From Silvania hatchlandensis (GTDB lineage: Bacteria; Pseudomonadota; Gammaproteobacteria; Enterobacterales; Enterobacteriaceae): DNA of 64,000 bases. The stretch's first letter is position 1. Every line of letters starts with the position of its first letter. The notes under the pieces are model-generated. The model was given only the letters and a program-made list of their open reading frames with translations. It was not told where the DNA came from and did not search any database. Positions 1-12,101 of this stretch are shown piece by piece. The position numbers were made by a program, and so were the translations under genes. The stretch covers positions 124,001 to 188,000 of the forward strand of contig NZ_JAMGZK010000050.1 in NCBI RefSeq assembly GCF_025564065.1, in the 5' to 3' direction.

Positions 1-128
1 TCCAACCCGGCGAACGTGTCGCCCAGATGGTTTTTGTGCCGGTGGTACAAGCTGAATTCAATCTGGTAGAAGACTTTGACGCGACCGATCGCGGGGAAGG
101 CGGCTTCGGCCATTCCGGGCGTAAATAA
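1..128 (+). CDS. dut: dUTP diphosphatase, C-terminal part
   Basis: Only the last 41 or so codons lie in the window, in the frame starting at base 3. They read as the end of Dut, which hydrolyses dUTP to dUMP and pyrophosphate to keep uracil out of DNA and to feed thymidylate synthesis. The glycine-rich motif [11 protein letters not shown] at the very end is the flexible motif V that closes over the nucleotide in the trimeric enzyme. slmA follows on the same strand, the usual enterobacterial order. The 5' part is outside the window. Confidence 0.95.
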   Translation, partial: QPGERVAQMVFVPVVQAEFNLVEDFDATDRGEGGFGHSGRK

Positions 129-245
129 ACCCGGCTAAACGCATCCCACAGCGCAATAACGCAATAACAAACCGCAAACGTCAGTTTGCGGTCGCTGTGT
201 GGATGTCAGCCTGACAAGTGCTTATTTTCAGGGGTATTTTGTAAC

Positions 246-842
246 ATGGCAGAAAAACAAACTGCGAAAAGGAATCGTCGCGAAGAAATACTTCAGTCTC
301 TGGCTCTGATGCTTGAATCCAGCGATGGTAGTCAACGCATTACTACCGCTAAGCTGGCCGCCTCTGTTGGCGTGTCGGAAGCGGCGCTATACCGTCATTT
401 CCCCAGTAAAACGCGTATGTTTGACAGCCTGATCGAATTTATCGAAGACAGCCTGATCACGCGTATTAACCTGATTCTGAAAGATGAGAAGGACACCACC
501 GCGCGTTTGCGCCTGATTGTGCTGCTGATCCTCGGTTTCGGTGAACGTAACCCGGGCCTGACCCGTATCCTGACCGGCCACGCGCTGATGTTTGAACAGG
601 ATCGACTGCAGGGACGGATTAACCAGCTGTTTGAACGCATTGAAGCGCAGCTACGCCAGGTACTACGTGAAAAGAAAATGCGTGAAGGCGAAGGCTACAG
701 CACAGATGAAACGCTGCTTGCCGGGCAGGTTCTGGCCTTCTGCGAAGGGATGCTCTCCCGCTTTGTGCGCAGCGAATTCAAATATCGCCCTACGGAAGAT
801 TTTGAGGCTCGCTGGCCATTAGTCGCGACACAGCTGCGATAA
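246..842 (+). CDS. slmA: Nucleoid occlusion factor SlmA
   Basis: SlmA is a TetR-family DNA-binding protein that coats specific chromosomal sites and blocks FtsZ ring assembly over the nucleoid. The product is 198 aa, the normal length, with an N-terminal helix-turn-helix (about residues 10-70, with the typical [20 protein letters not shown] recognition helix region) and an all-helical C-terminal FtsZ/dimer domain. The ATG at 246 is chosen because MAEKQTAKR is the family N-terminus; the frame stays open upstream to 186 but that extension is unlike SlmA. It lies downstream of dut and converges on pyrE across a REP pair. Confidence 0.96.
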   Translation: MAEKQTAKRNRREEILQSLALMLESSDGSQRITTAKLAASVGVSEAALYRHFPSKTRMFDSLIEFIEDSLITRINLILKDEKDTTARLRLIVLLILGFGERNPGLTRILTGHALMFEQDRLQGRINQLFERIEAQLRQVLREKKMREGEGYSTDETLLAGQVLAFCEGMLSRFVRSEFKYRPTEDFEARWPLVATQLR

Positions 843-849
843 CCGCCTG

Positions 850-908
850 CCGGATGGCGGCTGCACCACATCCGGCCAACAGGCCCGGTAAGCGCAGCGC
901 CACCGGGC
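850..908. repeat. REP/BIME-like palindrome pair between slmA and pyrE
   Basis: Two hairpins lie back to back. The first has arms CCGGATG (850-856) and CATCCGG (869-875). The second has arms GCCCGGT (883-889) and ACCGGGC (902-908). This is the standard enterobacterial REP arrangement between convergent genes, probably stabilising or terminating both transcripts. Confidence 0.8.
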
Positions 909-915
909 AGTTTAC

Positions 916-1557
916 TCAGACGCCAAACGCTTCCCGATAGGCGCGCACCGCCGTCAGGCTTTCAGCCATTTCCGGCTTCTCTTCCAGATACGCTATCAGG
1001 TCTTTCAGGGTGATAATTGAGGTCACCGTGCAGCCATAATCACGCTCCACTTCCTGGATGGCAGAGATCTCGCCGCGGCCCCGTTCCTGACGATCAAGAG
1101 AAATCAGCACGCCCGCAAGCGTCGCATCATTCGCCTGAATAATTTCCATCGATTCACGGATTGCCGTACCGGCGGTGATCACGTCGTCTACCAGCATCAC
1201 ACGCCCCTGCAGCGCGCTGCCGACCAGGCTACCGCCCTCACCGTGCGTTTTAGCTTCTTTACGGTTAAAGCAGTACGGCACATCGCGATCGTGATGCTCT
1301 GCCAGCGCCACGGCGGTGGTGGTGGCAATCGGAATACCTTTATAGGCCGGGCCAAACAGTAAATCGAAATCAATCCCGGAATCCACCAGCGCTTCGGCAT
1401 AGAAACGGCCTAACAGGGCCAGATCGCGCCCGGTATTAAACAGCCCGGCGTTAAAGAAATAGGGGCTCTTACGCCCGGATTTCAACGTAAATTCGCCAAA
1501 CTTAAGTACCTGCTTGCTAAGCGCAAACTCAATAAACTGGCGCTGATACGGTTTCAT
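916..1557 (-). CDS. pyrE: Orotate phosphoribosyltransferase
   Basis: PyrE joins orotate to PRPP to give orotidine 5'-phosphate, the fifth step of pyrimidine synthesis, in the cytosol. The protein is 213 aa, the family length, with the PRPP-binding motif [13 protein letters not shown] at about residues 120-132 and the flexible catalytic loop around [11 protein letters not shown] (99-109). The start is set at [11 protein letters not shown]; upstream codons in the same frame run into the attenuator hairpin and are not conserved. It is the second gene of rph-pyrE, with a terminator-like hairpin in the 59-bp gap that should provide UTP-sensitive attenuation. Confidence 0.97.
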   Translation of the reverse strand: MKPYQRQFIEFALSKQVLKFGEFTLKSGRKSPYFFNAGLFNTGRDLALLGRFYAEALVDSGIDFDLLFGPAYKGIPIATTTAVALAEHHDRDVPYCFNRKEAKTHGEGGSLVGSALQGRVMLVDDVITAGTAIRESMEIIQANDATLAGVLISLDRQERGRGEISAIQEVERDYGCTVTSIITLKDLIAYLEEKPEMAESLTAVRAYREAFGV

Positions 1558-1584
1558 GGATTCGCTCCTTACTTTTCTACAGAC

Positions 1585-1613
1585 AAAAAAAAGGCGACTC
1601 ATCAGTCGCCTTT
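1585..1613 (-). terminator. pyrE attenuator hairpin
   Basis: Read on the minus strand, a 10-bp perfect stem (AAAGGCGACT at 1613-1604 with AGTCGCCTTT at 1599-1590) closes a 4-base loop and runs into eight U residues. It lies between rph and pyrE. In E. coli the equivalent hairpin attenuates pyrE when UTP is plentiful, through coupling of transcription with translation of rph. Confidence 0.9.
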
Positions 1614-1616
1614 AAA

Positions 1617-2333
1617 TCAATTTTCTAACGCCGCTTTCTGCGTCGTCACAATGGACTCAATTCCCCCTCGGGCTAACGCCAGCAAGGTCAGGAGTTCTTC
1701 ATGGGTAAACGGCTCGCCTTCAGCGGTGCCCTGGACTTCAATGATGCGACCGTCTTCGGTCATCACCACGTTCATGTCGGTTTCGGCTGCGGAGTCTTCA
1801 ACGTACTCCAGATCGCACAGCGCTTCGCCGTTAACGATCCCCACGGACACTGCAGCCACCATGCCTTTAAGCGGGTTCGCTTTCAGCTTACCGGCAGCAA
1901 TCAGCTTGTTCAGGGCATCAGCCAGCGCCACGCAGGCACCGGTGATAGAAGCCGTGCGGGTACCGCCATCAGCCTGGATCACATCGCAGTCCAGCGTGAT
2001 GGTGAATTCACCCAGCACCTTCAAATCGACAGCGGCGCGCAGCGCACGGGCGATCAGACGCTGAATTTCCATGGTACGGCCACCTTGCTTACCCTTCGCC
2101 GCTTCGCGAGCGTTACGGGTATGGGTGGAGCGTGGCAGCATGCCGTATTCGGCGGTGATCCAGCCCTGACCCTGGCCTTTCAGAAAGCGCGGTACGCCCT
2201 CTTCAATGGAGGCGGTGCACAGCACTTTGGTGTCACCAAATTCAACCAGCACGGAGCCTTCAGCGTGTTTTGTATAGTTACGGGTCAGGGTGACGGGGCG
2301 CACCTGGTTGGCGCTACGACCTGATGGACGCAT
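1617..2333 (-). CDS. rph: Ribonuclease PH
   Basis: RNase PH is a phosphate-dependent 3'-5' exoribonuclease that trims tRNA 3' ends and degrades structured RNA. The product is 238 aa, full length, with one PDX/RNase PH fold; it begins [14 protein letters not shown] and includes the conserved region around [19 protein letters not shown]. The reading frame is intact, unlike the frameshifted rph-1 allele of E. coli K-12, so coupling to pyrE should be normal. The start was placed at MRPSGR because the in-frame extension upstream is not part of the family. It is promoter-proximal in the rph-pyrE operon and divergent from yicC. Confidence 0.97.
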   Translation of the reverse strand: MRPSGRSANQVRPVTLTRNYTKHAEGSVLVEFGDTKVLCTASIEEGVPRFLKGQGQGWITAEYGMLPRSTHTRNAREAAKGKQGGRTMEIQRLIARALRAAVDLKVLGEFTITLDCDVIQADGGTRTASITGACVALADALNKLIAAGKLKANPLKGMVAAVSVGIVNGEALCDLEYVEDSAAETDMNVVMTEDGRIIEVQGTAEGEPFTHEELLTLLALARGGIESIVTTQKAALEN

Positions 2334-2459
2334 GATGATATCTCCGGGCTTGAAACGAATGTGGCTGCGCATTATACGGATTAAACGTGCTTATTCCTAT
2401 CCTGAGAAAGCCCCAAAAGCTATAATCCCCCCATCTCTCCTTTAAAAACGGGAATCTCT

Positions 2460-3323
2460 ATGATCCGCAGTATGACCGCCTACGCCCGGCGTGAAATCAA
2501 GGGTAGCTGGGGTAGCGCTACCTGGGAATTGCGCTCGGTAAACCAGCGCTATCTTGAAACCTATTTCCGTATGCCGGAGCAGTTTCGCAGTCTTGAGCCG
2601 GTCGTGCGTGAGCGCATCCGTGCCCGTCTGACGCGCGGAAAGGTTGAATGTAATCTGCGTTTCGAACCTGACGCGAGCGCACAAGGGGAGCTGATCCTCA
2701 ATGAAAAACTGGCTAAGCAGCTGGTGAACGCCGCCAACTGGGTCAAAATGCAGAGCGATGAAGGCGAAATCAACCCGGTTGATATTCTGCGTTGGCCTGG
2801 CGTAATGGCAGCAGGAGAGCAGGATCTGGATGCCATTACCGCAGAAATCCTCGGTGCACTTGATGGCGCGCTGGATGATTTCATCGCCGCCCGCGAAACC
2901 GAAGGTCAGGCGTTAAAAGTGCTGATCGAGCAACGACTGGAAGGCGTGAGCGGCGAAGTGGTTAAGGTCCGTTCCCATATGCCAGAAATTCTGCAATGGC
3001 AGCGTGAGCGTCTCGTCGCCAAACTGGAAGATGCCGAAGTTCAGCTGGAAAATAACCGCCTTGAGCAGGAGCTGGTGCTGATGGCCCAGCGTATTGACGT
3101 TTCCGAAGAGCTGGATCGTCTGGAAGCGCACATCAAAGAGACCTACAATATTCTTAAGAAAAAAGAAGCAGTTGGTCGCCGTCTCGACTTTATGATGCAG
3201 GAGTTCAACCGTGAATCGAACACCCTGGCATCGAAGTCGATTAATGCTGACGTGACCAAATCAGCTATCGAGTTGAAAGTGCTGATTGAGCAAATGCGCG
3301 AACAGATTCAGAACATCGAATAA
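2460..3323 (+). CDS. yicC: YicC-family endoribonuclease
   Basis: A 287-aa protein, the same length as E. coli YicC. The N-terminal half is the YicC-like domain (MIRSMTAYARRE start, RSVNQRYLE) and the C-terminal third is the conserved DUF1732 segment (GRRLDFMMQEFNRESNTL). YicC is reported to be a cytosolic RNase involved in small-RNA turnover; that role comes from the family, not from this sequence. It is divergent from rph and followed by a hairpin terminator. Confidence 0.93.
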   Translation: MIRSMTAYARREIKGSWGSATWELRSVNQRYLETYFRMPEQFRSLEPVVRERIRARLTRGKVECNLRFEPDASAQGELILNEKLAKQLVNAANWVKMQSDEGEINPVDILRWPGVMAAGEQDLDAITAEILGALDGALDDFIAARETEGQALKVLIEQRLEGVSGEVVKVRSHMPEILQWQRERLVAKLEDAEVQLENNRLEQELVLMAQRIDVSEELDRLEAHIKETYNILKKKEAVGRRLDFMMQEFNRESNTLASKSINADVTKSAIELKVLIEQMREQIQNIE

Positions 3324-3348
3324 GTAGTGGCGCTCAGTTTTGTTGATG

Positions 3349-3372
3349 ATGGCTCCATTAAGGGGCCATTTC
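3349..3372 (+). terminator. Terminator after yicC
   Basis: An 8-bp stem (ATGGCTCC 3349-3356 with GGGGCCAT 3362-3369, one G-U pair) with a 5-base loop is followed by a short T-rich stretch. It sits 25 bp after the yicC stop. Confidence 0.6.
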
Positions 3373-3547
3373 TGTTTGCGAACCGCAAAAAAATCTAATG
3401 TGAAAATTTGTCAAAAACCGCAGAAACCTACTCATAAAGCCAACCCTCCATTAGTTAACCTAAGGCATCATCGCTCGCACAAGAAAATCTAAATCGTGAG
3501 CCAGAGCACAAAACGCTACTCTTTCGCCCTCAACTCTGGGGGGTAAC

Positions 3548-4165
3548 ATGCTGCTGCACATTTTGTATCTGATCGGTATCACCGCTGAAGCGATGACGGG
3601 TGCCCTGGCAGCAGGGCGACGTCGGATGGATACCTTCGGCGTGATTATTATCGCCACGGCAACCGCGCTGGGCGGCGGTTCGGTCCGCGATATCCTGCTG
3701 GGCCACTACCCGCTCGGCTGGGTGCAGCATCCTGAATACGTGATTATTGTGGCCGTCGCTGCTGTACTGACCACCATCGCTGCACCAGTTATGCCCCACC
3801 TGCGACGTCTGTTCCTCGTGCTGGATGCCCTTGGCCTGATCGTCTTCTCGATTATTGGTGCCCAGGTTGCGCTGGATATGGGCGAAGGCCCGGTCATCGC
3901 CACCATTGCTGCGGTAATCACCGGCGTGTTCGGCGGCGTACTGCGGGATATGTTCTGTAAACGCATCCCGCTGGTCTTTCAGAAAGAACTCTACGCGGGT
4001 GTGTCTTTTGCTGCCGCCGTACTGTATGTCGCCCTGCAACACTACGTGAGCAACCACGATGTGGTGATCATCTCCACGCTGCTGTTTGGCTTCACCGCCC
4101 GCATGCTGGCGCTGCGTTTAAAACTGGGGCTCCCGGTTTTTCATTACCGGCACGACAGCCATTAA
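3548..4165 (+). CDS. yicG: YicG, TRIC-channel family membrane protein
   Basis: A 205-aa inner-membrane protein with about six to seven hydrophobic segments arranged as two repeats. Each repeat carries a related motif ([11 protein letters not shown] and GGVLRDMFC), typical of UPF0126 proteins, which share the fold of trimeric intracellular cation channels. The exact ion in bacteria is not settled. A strong GGGGGG Shine-Dalgarno six bases before the ATG supports this start. It is a single gene converging on ligB with only four bases between stop codons. Confidence 0.88.
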   Translation: MLLHILYLIGITAEAMTGALAAGRRRMDTFGVIIIATATALGGGSVRDILLGHYPLGWVQHPEYVIIVAVAAVLTTIAAPVMPHLRRLFLVLDALGLIVFSIIGAQVALDMGEGPVIATIAAVITGVFGGVLRDMFCKRIPLVFQKELYAGVSFAAAVLYVALQHYVSNHDVVIISTLLFGFTARMLALRLKLGLPVFHYRHDSH

Positions 4166-4169
4166 TGCG

Positions 4170-6714
<2,545 letters not shown>

Positions 6715-6768
6715 ACCCACATTCAGTATCATGCCCAGTCATTTCTTCATCTGTGGAGCATTTTAAGT

Positions 6769-7044
6769 ATGGCACGCGTAACTGTTCAGGACGCTGTAGA
6801 GAAAATTGGTAACCGTTTTGACCTGGTGCTGGTCGCCGCGCGTCGCGCTCGTCAGATGCAGTCAGGCGGCAAAGATCCGCTGGTACCGGAAGAAAACGAT
6901 AAAACCACCGTTATCGCGCTGCGCGAAATCGAAGAAGGTCTGATCAACAACCAGATCCTCGACGTACGTGAGCGCCAGGAGCAGCAAGAGCAGGAAGCCG
7001 CAGAACTGCAGGCCGTTACCGCCATTGCTGAAGGTCGTCGTTAA
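6769..7044 (+). CDS. rpoZ: RNA polymerase omega subunit
   Basis: Omega, 91 aa, binds the beta' subunit, helps RNA polymerase assembly and forms one of the two ppGpp sites on the enzyme. The sequence ([29 protein letters not shown]) is nearly invariant in enterobacteria. A GGAG sequence upstream sets the start. It lies 19 bp ahead of spoT in the same operon, linking a ppGpp sensor with a ppGpp enzyme. Confidence 0.99.
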   Translation: MARVTVQDAVEKIGNRFDLVLVAARRARQMQSGGKDPLVPEENDKTTVIALREIEEGLINNQILDVRERQEQQEQEAAELQAVTAIAEGRR

Positions 7045-7063
7045 TTAAACCTGCGGGTCGCCC

Positions 7064-9175
7064 TTGTATCTGTTTGAAAGCCTGAATCAACTGATTCAAA
7101 ACTACCTGCCGGTAGACCAGATTAAGCGTCTCCAGCAGGCGTATCTCGTTGCACGTGACGCTCACGAGGGCCAGACACGTTCAAGCGGTGAACCCTATAT
7201 CACGCACCCGGTAGCGGTGGCCTGTATTCTGGCCGAGATGAAACTCGACTATGAAACGTTGATGGCTGCCCTGCTGCATGACGTGATTGAAGATACCCCC
7301 GCCACCTACCAGGATATGGAACAGCTGTTTGGCAAAAGCGTTGCCGAGCTGGTGGAAGGGGTGTCTAAGCTTGATAAGCTGAATTTCCGCGACAAGAAAG
7401 AGGCGCAGGCCGAAAACTTTCGCAAGATGATCATGGCGATGGTGCAGGATATCCGCGTCATTCTGATCAAACTCGCCGACCGCACCCACAACATGCGCAC
7501 GCTGGGCTCACTGCGCCCGGATAAACGTCGTCGCATTGCCCGTGAAACCCTCGAAATTTACAGCCCGCTGGCGCACCGTTTAGGTATTCATCACATCAAA
7601 ACCGAACTCGAAGAGCTGGGTTTTGAAGCGCTGTATCCAAACCGCTTCCGGGTGATCAAAGAGGTGGTGAAAGCCGCACGTGGCAACCGTAAAGAGATGA
7701 TTCAGAAGATCCTCTCTGAAATTGAAGGGCGTTTACAGGAAGCCGGCATCCCCTGTCGCGTCAGCGGTCGAGAAAAGCATCTGTACTCTATCTACTGCAA
7801 AATGGTGCTCAAAGAGCAGCGTTTTCACTCGATCATGGATATCTACGCGTTTCGCGTGATCGTCCATGATTCTGACACTTGCTATCGCGTACTCGGTCAG
7901 ATGCACAGCCTGTACAAACCACGTCCTGGGCGGGTGAAAGACTATATTGCCATTCCAAAAGCGAACGGATATCAGTCTCTGCACACCTCGATGATTGGTC
8001 CGCACGGCGTGCCGGTTGAAGTACAGATTCGTACCGAAGACATGGACCAGATGGCGGAGATGGGTGTTGCCGCGCACTGGGCCTACAAAGAGCATGGCGG
8101 TGAAAGCAGCACTACCGCGCAAATCCGCGCCCAGCGCTGGATGCAAAGCCTGCTGGAGCTGCAACAAAGCGCCGGCAGCTCGTTTGAATTTATCGAGAGC
8201 GTTAAATCCGATCTCTTCCCGGATGAGATTTACGTTTTCACGCCAGAAGGGCGCATTGTCGAGCTGCCTGCAGGCGCTACCCCGGTCGATTTTGCGTACG
8301 CCGTGCATACCGATATCGGCCATGCCTGCGTCGGTGCGCGCGTCGACCGCCAGCCGTATCCCCTGTCACAGCCGCTGACCAGCGGCCAGACGGTCGAAAT
8401 CATTACCGCTCCGGGTGCTCGCCCGAACGCGGCGTGGCTGAACTTTGTCGTGAGCTCGAAAGCCCGCGCTAAAATCCGCCAGTTGCTGAAAAACCTTAAA
8501 CGCGATGATTCCGTGAGTCTGGGTCGTCGTCTGCTCAATCACGCGCTGGGCGGTAGCCGCAAGCTGGCTGAGATCCCGCAAGAGAACGTTCAGCGTGAAA
8601 TCGAGCGCATGAAGCTCGCCTCGCTTGACGATCTGCTGGCCGAAATCGGCCTTGGCAATGCGATGAGCGTGGTAGTGGCGAAGAACCTGCAACAGGGTGA
8701 AACGTCGGTACCGCAGCCATCTTCAGGCAGCGGACATCTGCCGATCAAAGGCGCCGACGGGGTGTTAATTACCTTCGCCAAGTGCTGCCGACCGATCCCT
8801 GGCGACCCGATTATCGCTCACGTCAGTCCCGGTAAAGGGCTGGTTATCCATCATGAATCCTGTCGTAACATCCGTGGCTACCAGAAAGAGCCTGAGAAGT
8901 TTATGGCGGTGGAGTGGGATAAAGAGACCGAGCAGGAATTTATCACCGAGATCAAGGTGGATATGTTCAACCACCAGGGCGCACTGGCGAACCTGACGGC
9001 GGCAATCAACACGGCCTCTTCCAATATTCATAGCCTGAATACCGAAGAGAAAGATGGCCGTGTCTACAGCGCCTTTATTCGTCTGAGCGCGCGCGACCGT
9101 GTGCATCTGGCGAATATCATGCGCAAAATCCGCGTGATGGCTGACGTTATTAAAGTCACCCGTAACCGAAACTAG
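7064..9175 (+). CDS. spoT: Bifunctional (p)ppGpp synthase/hydrolase SpoT
   Basis: SpoT degrades and, under carbon, iron or fatty-acid stress, makes (p)ppGpp. The 703-aa protein starts with a TTG codon, as in E. coli. Domains in order: HD hydrolase (LLHDVIEDT near residue 73-81), RelA/SpoT synthetase (about 230-350), TGS (about 386-445, EIYVFTPEGRIVELPAGATPVDFAYAVH), helical and conserved-cysteine region (FAKCCRPIPGD), and a C-terminal ACT domain (EIKVDMFNHQGALANL). It is one residue longer than the E. coli protein (703 against 702 aa). Confidence 0.99.
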   Translation: MYLFESLNQLIQNYLPVDQIKRLQQAYLVARDAHEGQTRSSGEPYITHPVAVACILAEMKLDYETLMAALLHDVIEDTPATYQDMEQLFGKSVAELVEGVSKLDKLNFRDKKEAQAENFRKMIMAMVQDIRVILIKLADRTHNMRTLGSLRPDKRRRIARETLEIYSPLAHRLGIHHIKTELEELGFEALYPNRFRVIKEVVKAARGNRKEMIQKILSEIEGRLQEAGIPCRVSGREKHLYSIYCKMVLKEQRFHSIMDIYAFRVIVHDSDTCYRVLGQMHSLYKPRPGRVKDYIAIPKANGYQSLHTSMIGPHGVPVEVQIRTEDMDQMAEMGVAAHWAYKEHGGESSTTAQIRAQRWMQSLLELQQSAGSSFEFIESVKSDLFPDEIYVFTPEGRIVELPAGATPVDFAYAVHTDIGHACVGARVDRQPYPLSQPLTSGQTVEIITAPGARPNAAWLNFVVSSKARAKIRQLLKNLKRDDSVSLGRRLLNHALGGSRKLAEIPQENVQREIERMKLASLDDLLAEIGLGNAMSVVVAKNLQQGETSVPQPSSGSGHLPIKGADGVLITFAKCCRPIPGDPIIAHVSPGKGLVIHHESCRNIRGYQKEPEKFMAVEWDKETEQEFITEIKVDMFNHQGALANLTAAINTASSNIHSLNTEEKDGRVYSAFIRLSARDRVHLANIMRKIRVMADVIKVTRNRN

Positions 9176-9179
9176 TCTT

Positions 9180-9869
9180 ATGAATGCACAGCGTTATGCA
9201 CGTATCTGTGAGATGCTCGCCAGGCGTCAGCCTGACCTGACAGTTTGCATGGAGCAGGTCCATAAACCGCATAACGTCTCTGCCATCGTCCGTACCGCCG
9301 ATGCCATCGGCGTACATGAAGTCCACGCCGTCTGGCCGGAAGGTCGGATCCGCACCATGGCCTCATCTGCCGCAGGCAGTAACAGCTGGGTGCAGGTTCA
9401 CACTCACCCCACCATCAGCGACGCCGTCTCGCACCTGAAAGGGCGTGGGATGCAGGTGCTGGCAACCCACCTTTCCGATAACGCTGTCGACTTCCGTGAG
9501 GTTGATTACACCCGCCCGACCTGCATTCTGATGGGTCAGGAGAAAACCGGGATCACCCAGGAAGCACTAGACCTCGCGGATCAGGACATTATCATTCCGA
9601 TGACCGGTATGGTGCAGTCGCTGAACGTCTCCGTCGCTTCGGCGCTCATTCTGTACGAAGCCCAGCGTCAGCGGCAAAATGCCGGGATGTACAAGCGCGA
9701 GAACAGCATGCTGCCGCAAGATGAACAGCAGCGTCTGCTGTTTGAAGGCGGTTACCCGGTGCTGGCCCGCGTGGCAAAGCAGAAAAACTTACCTTACCCC
9801 CACGTGAACATGCAGGGCGAAATTGAAGCCGATGCCACGTGGTGGGCCACCATGCAGTCGGCGAAGTAG
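9180..9869 (+). CDS. trmH: tRNA (guanosine-18-2'-O)-methyltransferase
   Basis: TrmH transfers a methyl group from SAM to the 2'-OH of G18 in the D-loop of many tRNAs. The 229-aa product is a SPOUT methyltransferase with the trefoil-knot SAM motifs (LMGQEKTGIT, IIIPMTGMVQSLNVSVASALILYE). It starts four bases after the spoT stop and ends three bases before recG, so it is translated from the spoT operon transcript. Confidence 0.98.
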   Translation: MNAQRYARICEMLARRQPDLTVCMEQVHKPHNVSAIVRTADAIGVHEVHAVWPEGRIRTMASSAAGSNSWVQVHTHPTISDAVSHLKGRGMQVLATHLSDNAVDFREVDYTRPTCILMGQEKTGITQEALDLADQDIIIPMTGMVQSLNVSVASALILYEAQRQRQNAGMYKRENSMLPQDEQQRLLFEGGYPVLARVAKQKNLPYPHVNMQGEIEADATWWATMQSAK

Positions 9870-9872
9870 ATC

Positions 9873-11954
9873 ATGCAAGGCCGCCTGCTGGATGCTGTAC
9901 CGCTAAATTCGCTGACCGGCGTGGGGGCGGCGCAGAGCAGCAAACTGGCAAAAATAGGTCTGCACACCGTGCAGGATCTCCTCCTGCACCTCCCCCTGCG
10001 CTATGAAGACCGCACCCATCTTTATCAGATTGGCGAGCTGCTGCCCGGAATTTACGTCACGGTAGAAGGCGAAGTCCTGAACTGTAATGTCACCTTCGGC
10101 GGCCGCCGGATGATGACCTGTCAGATCAGCGATGGCACCGGCATTCTGACGATGCGCTTTTTTAACTTCAGCGCGGCGATGAAAAACAGCCTCGCCACTG
10201 GACGACGCGTGCTGGCCTATGGCGAAGCCAAACGCGGGAAGTACGGCGCGGAGATGATCCACCCGGAATACCGCGTGCAGGGCGATCTCAGCACTCCGGA
10301 ATTACAGGAAACCCTGACCCCGGTCTACCCGACCACCGAAGGTATTAAGCAGGCGACGCTGCGCAAGCTGACCGACCAGGCGCTGGAGCTGCTTGATACC
10401 TGCGCCATCATCGAACTGCTGCCGCCCGAGCTGGCGCAAGGAATGATGAGTCTGCCGGAAGCGATGCGCACCCTGCATCGCCCGCCGCCGACGCTGCAGT
10501 TAAGCGATCTGGAGAGCGGACAACATCCTGCCCAGCGACGATTAATTCTCGAAGAGCTGCTGGCGCATAACCTGAGCATGCTGGCGCTACGTGCCGGTGC
10601 CCAGCGTTTTCACGCCCTGCCGCTTGCCACCCACGATGATTTAAAAGATAAGCTGCTGGCCTCGCTGCCGTTCAAACCGACCGGCGCACAGGCCCGCGTG
10701 ACCGCCGAGATCGAGCGCGATATGGCGCTGGATGTACCGATGATGCGCCTGGTGCAGGGCGACGTGGGCTCAGGTAAAACGCTGGTCGCCGCGCTGGCTG
10801 CGTTACGCGCTATTGCGCACGGCAAGCAGGTGGCGCTGATGGCGCCGACCGAGCTGCTGGCCGAGCAGCACGCCACGAACTTCCGCAACTGGTTTGCGCC
10901 GCTGGGCATTGAAGTGGGCTGGCTGGCCGGGAAGCAAAAAGGCAAAGCGCGACAGGCCCAGCAGGACGCGATTGCCAGCGGTCAAGTACAGATGATTGTC
11001 GGCACCCACGCTATCTTCCAGGAACAGGTGCAGTTTAACGGCCTGGCGCTGGTGATCATTGATGAGCAGCACCGCTTTGGTGTGCATCAGCGTTTGGCGC
11101 TGTGGGAAAAAGGGCTCCAGCAAGGATTCCATCCCCATCAGCTGATCATGACCGCGACGCCGATCCCGCGCACGCTGGCGATGACGGCTTATGCCGACCT
11201 CGACACCTCGACCATCGACGAGTTGCCGCCAGGGCGTACGCCGGTAACCACAGTCGCCATCCCGGATACCCGTCGCAACGACATTATCGATCGCGTGCGC
11301 AACGCCTGTACTCAGGAAGGCCGTCAGGCTTACTGGGTGTGTACCTTGATTGAAGAGTCCGATCTGCTGGAAGCGCAGGCGGCAGAAGCCACCTGGGAAG
11401 AGTTAAAGCTGGCCCTCCCGGAGCTGAACGTCGGACTGGTGCATGGCCGCATGAAGCCAGCAGACAAACAGGCGGTGATGCAGGCCTTCAAACAGGGTGA
11501 GCTGCATCTGCTGATTGCCACCACGGTAATTGAAGTGGGCGTAGACGTACCCAACGCCAGCCTGATGATTATCGAAAACCCGGAGCGTCTGGGTCTTGCG
11601 CAACTCCACCAGCTGCGTGGCCGCGTGGGCCGCGGCGCGGTGGCCTCACACTGCGTATTGCTCTATAAGGCACCGCTGTCAAAAACCGCGCAGAAGCGTC
11701 TGCAGGTGTTACGTGACAGCAACGACGGCTTTGTCATTGCGCAACAGGATCTGGAGATCCGCGGTCCCGGTGAATTACTGGGTACCCGCCAGACAGGGAA
11801 TGCAGAGTTTAAAGTGGCCGATTTGCTGCGCGATCAGGCCATGATCCCCGAAGTTCAGCGTCTGGCACGTCATATCCATGAGCGCTATCCCGACCAGGCG
11901 GCAGCTTTAATTGACCGCTGGATGCCCGAGACCGAGCGTTATTCGAACGCCTGA
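9873..11954 (+). CDS. recG: ATP-dependent DNA helicase RecG
   Basis: RecG remodels stalled replication forks and branch-migrates Holliday junctions. The 693-aa product has the N-terminal wedge/OB domain that binds branched DNA, then a superfamily 2 motor with Walker A GDVGSGKT (about residues 296-303), DEQH box (about 397-400) and motif VI (QLRGRVGRG). It is the last gene of the gmk operon. In E. coli gltS follows on the opposite strand; here only 147 bp separate recG from xanP. Confidence 0.99.
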   Translation: MQGRLLDAVPLNSLTGVGAAQSSKLAKIGLHTVQDLLLHLPLRYEDRTHLYQIGELLPGIYVTVEGEVLNCNVTFGGRRMMTCQISDGTGILTMRFFNFSAAMKNSLATGRRVLAYGEAKRGKYGAEMIHPEYRVQGDLSTPELQETLTPVYPTTEGIKQATLRKLTDQALELLDTCAIIELLPPELAQGMMSLPEAMRTLHRPPPTLQLSDLESGQHPAQRRLILEELLAHNLSMLALRAGAQRFHALPLATHDDLKDKLLASLPFKPTGAQARVTAEIERDMALDVPMMRLVQGDVGSGKTLVAALAALRAIAHGKQVALMAPTELLAEQHATNFRNWFAPLGIEVGWLAGKQKGKARQAQQDAIASGQVQMIVGTHAIFQEQVQFNGLALVIIDEQHRFGVHQRLALWEKGLQQGFHPHQLIMTATPIPRTLAMTAYADLDTSTIDELPPGRTPVTTVAIPDTRRNDIIDRVRNACTQEGRQAYWVCTLIEESDLLEAQAAEATWEELKLALPELNVGLVHGRMKPADKQAVMQAFKQGELHLLIATTVIEVGVDVPNASLMIIENPERLGLAQLHQLRGRVGRGAVASHCVLLYKAPLSKTAQKRLQVLRDSNDGFVIAQQDLEIRGPGELLGTRQTGNAEFKVADLLRDQAMIPEVQRLARHIHERYPDQAAALIDRWMPETERYSNA

Positions 11955-12033
11955 TCAGCCAAATAGCATCAGCCTCTTCCGCACCGTTAAAGAAAAGACG
12001 CATAACGAGCAGGGAATTATCCATGAATTTACA

Positions 12034-12049
12034 TGGCAATCGTTTGCTT
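12034..12049 (+). promoter_or_regulatory. Candidate PurR operator upstream of xanP
   Basis: The 16-mer TGGCAATCGTTTGCTT matches the PurR consensus ACGCAAACGTTTGCGT at 12 positions, including the whole right half GTTTGC. It lies 53 bp before the xanP start. A purine-repressor site is plausible for a xanthine transporter; binding is inferred only. Confidence 0.45.
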
Positions 12050-12101
12050 TTCTCATCCACTCGGCTAAAATGCCCGCTTTTCCTCGTGGGGATCGCCGCA
12101 G

